A DNA stretch of 45,072 nucleotides from an uncultured Alphaproteobacteria bacterium. GTDB taxonomy: Bacteria; Pseudomonadota; Alphaproteobacteria; RUG11792. The stretch's first letter is position 1. Each line of letters opens with the position of its first letter. The stretch spans positions 1 to 45,072 of the forward strand of contig CAJUOM010000006.1 in assembly GCA_910588255.1 (NCBI GenBank), given 5' to 3'. Below, one piece after another: positions 42,829 to 45,072 of this stretch. The position numbers were made by a program, and so were the translations under genes. The notes beneath the pieces are model-generated. The model ran no database searches, was not told the origin of the DNA, and saw only the letters and a list, made by a program, of their open reading frames with translations.

Positions 42829-43937
42829 TAATTATTAAAGAACAATTTGATGTTTTCAATTACATATTCAATATCTTCTTCAGACAATAACGGATGAATC
42901 GGAAGAGATAGAATTTCTGAATAGAAGTTCATGGAATTTGGCAAATCGTATCCCAAATTGAAATAGGTTAATAAATGATTCGGTTTATATTGTACACCTG
43001 TTTCTATTCCTTTTTCGGCTAGGAAATTCTTCAACTGATTTCTTTTTCCATTTTTTATTAAAACAGGAAATATATGAGGCACTGCCGTTTTGAAATTTAT
43101 GGGAAGAAGCTGAATATCTCTTATCTCATTCAAAGCATTTGTATAACTTCCTGCGTTTCTTTGACGTAATTCTCTGATTTTTGGAAACTTTACTAATTGA
43201 GCACGTCCTATAGCTGCTGAAATATTATTCATATGAAGTCGCCAACCTTGTTCTTTAACATCTGAGTCCCAGCTTCTAAGACCATTAAATCTCTTCTCAG
43301 TATCTCCAATAACCCCAAGTAATCTCATGTCTTTCAACTTTTCCGTAATTTCGTTTTGAGAAGTAAGAACACAACCGCCATCACCACATGAAATATTTTT
43401 TATTGGATCAAAACTGAAACATAAAATCCCATCTCGTTTTGCGATATTTTCATCTCCAAAAGAATGGGCAGCATCTTCAATTACGCTTAAATTGTGATCC
43501 TTCGCAAATTGATAAACTTTATCTATTTTTGAAGAACATCCAGCAAATAACACGGGTATAATTGCCCTTGATTTAGAAGTTACTCTAGGTTTTGCATCAT
43601 CCAAATTTATAAATCCATCTTCTAAGTCTATATCACATGGAATTGGTGTTGCTCCATTGGCTTTTATGGCTTGGAATGTGGAAACAAATGTGAATGTTGG
43701 GACAAGCACTTCATCTCCTTGAGAAATTCCTAAAGCCTGAACAGAAAGTTGAATAGCTGCACTACAGGAATGCACGCAAGTTACTTTTGAATCAATCCTT
43801 TTGAAAAATGATTCTAGTTCTTCCTCAAAAAGCTTTGTTTCTATTTCCATATTGACAACTTGAGATTTTAAAACTCTTGCAACCGCATCAATTTCTGCTT
43901 GATCAAAAAATGCTGAGGAAAGCTTGATATTTTTCAT
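42828..43937 (-). CDS. DegT/DnrJ/EryC1 PLP-dependent sugar aminotransferase, 369 aa
   Basis: These enzymes transfer an amino group to a nucleotide-linked keto-sugar for surface polysaccharides. I start at ATG 43937 (MKNIKLSSAFF); an upstream TTG at 43961 would precede the expected leader. Family motifs: VHSCSAAIQLSVQALGI, GDEVLVPTFTFVSTFQAI, VIEDAAHSFGD, and the PLP Lys in FSFDPIKNISCGDGG. Substrate unknown; no other sugar genes are adjacent. It has its own promoter (43971-43999). Confidence 0.87.
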   Translation of the reverse strand: MKNIKLSSAFFDQAEIDAVARVLKSQVVNMEIETKLFEEELESFFKRIDSKVTCVHSCSAAIQLSVQALGISQGDEVLVPTFTFVSTFQAIKANGATPIPCDIDLEDGFINLDDAKPRVTSKSRAIIPVLFAGCSSKIDKVYQFAKDHNLSVIEDAAHSFGDENIAKRDGILCFSFDPIKNISCGDGGCVLTSQNEITEKLKDMRLLGVIGDTEKRFNGLRSWDSDVKEQGWRLHMNNISAAIGRAQLVKFPKIRELRQRNAGSYTNALNEIRDIQLLPINFKTAVPHIFPVLIKNGKRNQLKNFLAEKGIETGVQYKPNHLLTYFNLGYDLPNSMNFYSEILSLPIHPLLSEEDIEYVIENIKLFFNN

Positions 43938-43970
43938 AAAATAGACAATTTTTCTATGCAATTCATTAGA

Positions 43971-43999
43971 ATTATATCATTTTTCAAATTTACTCACAA
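43971..43999 (-). promoter_or_regulatory. promoter of the aminotransferase-birA-nuoN group
   Basis: TTGTGA (43994-43999), 17-bp spacer and a perfect TATAAT (43971-43976) on the minus strand. A start near 43964 gives a leader of about 27 nt to ATG 43937. Confidence 0.65.
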
Positions 44000-44204
44000 T
44001 AGAATGGCCCTTTAAATGGAAATGTACACCAATTTTCTCAAGACATAAATTAAAAATGTTCCAATCGAAAAACGTTGTTGAACTCGTAATACAAGCTATA
44101 GAGTAGTTAGAAGAAAAGTTGTTTGTATGAGAAAACAATGGAAAAACTTGACCTGACAAAGTTATACCGTAGTTTTTAATAAATTTACCAAGAATGTAAC
44201 TCAT
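43977..44204 (-). CDS. hypothetical protein, 75 aa, coupled to nth
   Basis: The ATG overlaps the nth stop by four bases (ATGA), supporting real translation. The peptide has aromatic and Ser/Thr-rich segments (SSTTFFDWNIFNLCLEK) and ends in a His/Lys-rich tail (GVHFHLKGHSIVSKFEK). No signal peptide or TM is clear. The gene's end contains the -35 of the next promoter. I do not recognise a family; it could be a remnant of a longer gene. Confidence 0.45.
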   Translation of the reverse strand: MSYILGKFIKNYGITLSGQVFPLFSHTNNFSSNYSIACITSSTTFFDWNIFNLCLEKIGVHFHLKGHSIVSKFEK

Positions 44205-44851
44205 TTATTTACTTCGCACAAATCGAATAAGAAACATTCACTACATTTAGGTTTTTTCGCGGTACAAATATATCTTCCATGTAAAACAATCCAATCACTT
44301 GCATTTTTATGAAACTGCTTTGGAACAACATTAATTAAATCCTTCTCAATATTTAACGGATTTTTGGACTTACTCAAACCTATTCGATTTGAAACTCTCA
44401 AAACGTGAGTATCCACCGCTATATTATCTGCTCCAAATAATCTATTTGCAATAACATTTGCTGATTTTCTACCAATTCCAGGCAGCTTTTCCAACTCATC
44501 TCTAGATTGCGGTAATTCAGAATTATACGAATCAATGAGTTTTTGAGAAAGCAACATAATATTTTTCGCTTTATTGTTATATAAGCCTATGGATCTTATG
44601 TATTCTTTCAATTTATCGATGCCTAATTTTAACATTTTCTGAGGTGTATCCGCAATTTTAAATAATGTAGGAGTCGCTTTATTGACAGATTTATCCGTTG
44701 TTTGAGCAGAAAGCAAAACAGCGACAGCAAATGTAAAATAATTTGGTGCAATCAATTCGCTGGTCGGATTTGGATTTTCCGATTTAAATCTTTCAAAGAT
44801 TTCCTCAATTTCGGGTTTGTTTAGCATATCGGTTAAGATTAAGTTTTTCAT
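44201..44851 (-). CDS. nth: endonuclease III (DNA glycosylase/AP lyase), 216 aa
   Basis: Excises oxidised pyrimidines in base excision repair. The helix-hairpin-helix LEKLPGIGRKSANVIAN contains the catalytic Lys, followed by the catalytic Asp in NIAVDTHVLRVSNR. The [4Fe-4S] ligands at the C-terminus are intact (C-x6-C-x2-C-x5-C: CTAKKPKCSECFLFDLC). The start is ATG 44851 or, eight codons later, the ATG of MLNKPEIEEIFERF, which aligns better with homologues. There is no Shine-Dalgarno at the first ATG, and TATAAT lies four bases upstream. Confidence 0.95.
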   Translation of the reverse strand: MKNLILTDMLNKPEIEEIFERFKSENPNPTSELIAPNYFTFAVAVLLSAQTTDKSVNKATPTLFKIADTPQKMLKLGIDKLKEYIRSIGLYNNKAKNIMLLSQKLIDSYNSELPQSRDELEKLPGIGRKSANVIANRLFGADNIAVDTHVLRVSNRIGLSKSKNPLNIEKDLINVVPKQFHKNASDWIVLHGRYICTAKKPKCSECFLFDLCEVNK

Positions 44852-44855
44852 TTAT

Positions 44856-44861
44856 ATTATA
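44856..44861 (-). promoter_or_regulatory. -10 box abutting nth
   Basis: TATAAT ends four bases before ATG 44851. A transcript starting about 7 bases downstream would be leaderless for the first ATG or would begin at the second ATG eight codons in. Confidence 0.35.
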
Positions 44862-44932
44862 AGCACATATTACTACATTTGCATCATAAAAACTTAATGT
44901 TATTCAATGAATAATTTATCAGATTTCCAAAA

Positions 44933-45072
44933 TGTTTTTCAGATTCACGATGTCTTCCGAAGACGCTATAGGTGCCCCTGCGGTGTCATCAACCGTTTGC
45001 CGGTGAGGTCTTCTTTCTAATTCACGCTTCGTGCAGGGACTTATTTTGATAGGTTAATTGTAAAGCCACAAC
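44933..45072. repeat. dispersed intergenic repeat, copy C (reaches the window end)
   Basis: TTTTCAGATTCACGATGTCT through ACGCTTCGTGC aligns with copy A (28243-28340) at roughly four of five positions. After about 45035 the two diverge. The start contains a tight dyad (GTCTTC-C-GAAGAC) not kept in copy A. The element may continue past the window. Confidence 0.7.

Noticed and set aside
1..45072. CRISPR arrays, integrated prophage or rRNA operon
   Set aside because: No regularly spaced repeats, no phage structural genes and no rRNA sequence seen.

Overview
This is an AT-rich (about 30% GC by eye) bacterial chromosome segment. Gene content and order point to an alphaproteobacterial endosymbiont or obligate intracellular bacterium, most like the Holosporales/Rickettsiales grade. 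The evidence is a CIRCE-controlled groESL, a Tim44/TimA-like protein, a paired M16 peptidase operon, lon, ftsH-glmM, a rplY-pth-tatC operon, nuoN, an APC amino-acid permease, a core type VI secretion fragment, intergenic repeats and several broken non-essential genes. The exact lineage is inference; I cannot run a phylogeny.

Layout. 1-560: gene remnants of an accessory element. 560-2660: groES-groEL with promoter, CIRCE operator and terminator. 2750-3000: transposase remnant. 3177-6612: secreted proteins, a lytic transglycosylase-like lipoprotein and an orphan OmpR-type regulator. 6736-16499: a leftward run of PAP2 protein, lolC/E, amino-acid permease, THEP1-like NTPase, two M16 peptidases, tatD and lon. 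16500-17078: a large intergenic region with three perfect DnaA boxes and a hairpin-promoter cassette. 17079-22068: a frameshifted secreted protein, glmM, a frameshifted MBL hydrolase and ftsH. 22138-26106: rightward genes, including rnpB (RNase P RNA), a Tim44-like protein, tsaC, a Cys/His-rich secreted protein and a gspF/pilC-like gene broken by a 19-bp tandem duplication. 26069-28172: a degenerate carboxypeptidase-like protein and an MFS transporter. 28173-28881: repeats and palindromes. 28882-35572: tssK-tssL-tssM, each interrupted in frame. 35701-37752: tatC, a small ORF, pth and rplY. 38264-38339: tRNA-Gln. 38519-40933: a five-domain beta/gamma-crystallin-like secreted protein and mscS. 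40910-44851: nuoN, birA, a DegT/DnrJ aminotransferase, a small ORF and nth.

How it fits together. Housekeeping functions (protein folding, proteolysis, envelope biogenesis, DNA repair, translation quality control) are intact and often in tightly coupled operons. At least six reading-frame interruptions fall only in genes that look dispensable: the T6SS, the MBL hydrolase, the GspF-like protein and a secreted protein. That pattern fits ongoing genome reduction better than random sequencing error, although homopolymer errors cannot be excluded from sequence alone.

The least explained structure is a three-copy intergenic cassette (around 3855-3990, 16886-17058 and 28723-28848). Each copy has a conserved block of about 35 bp containing TTGACA, an exact 18-bp spacer, a TATNNT -10 hexamer, and then an unrelated inverted repeat downstream. 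It looks like a family of promoters for hairpin RNAs or the outward-facing end of a mobile element. A second diverged repeat family (28241, 37895, 44933) is also present.
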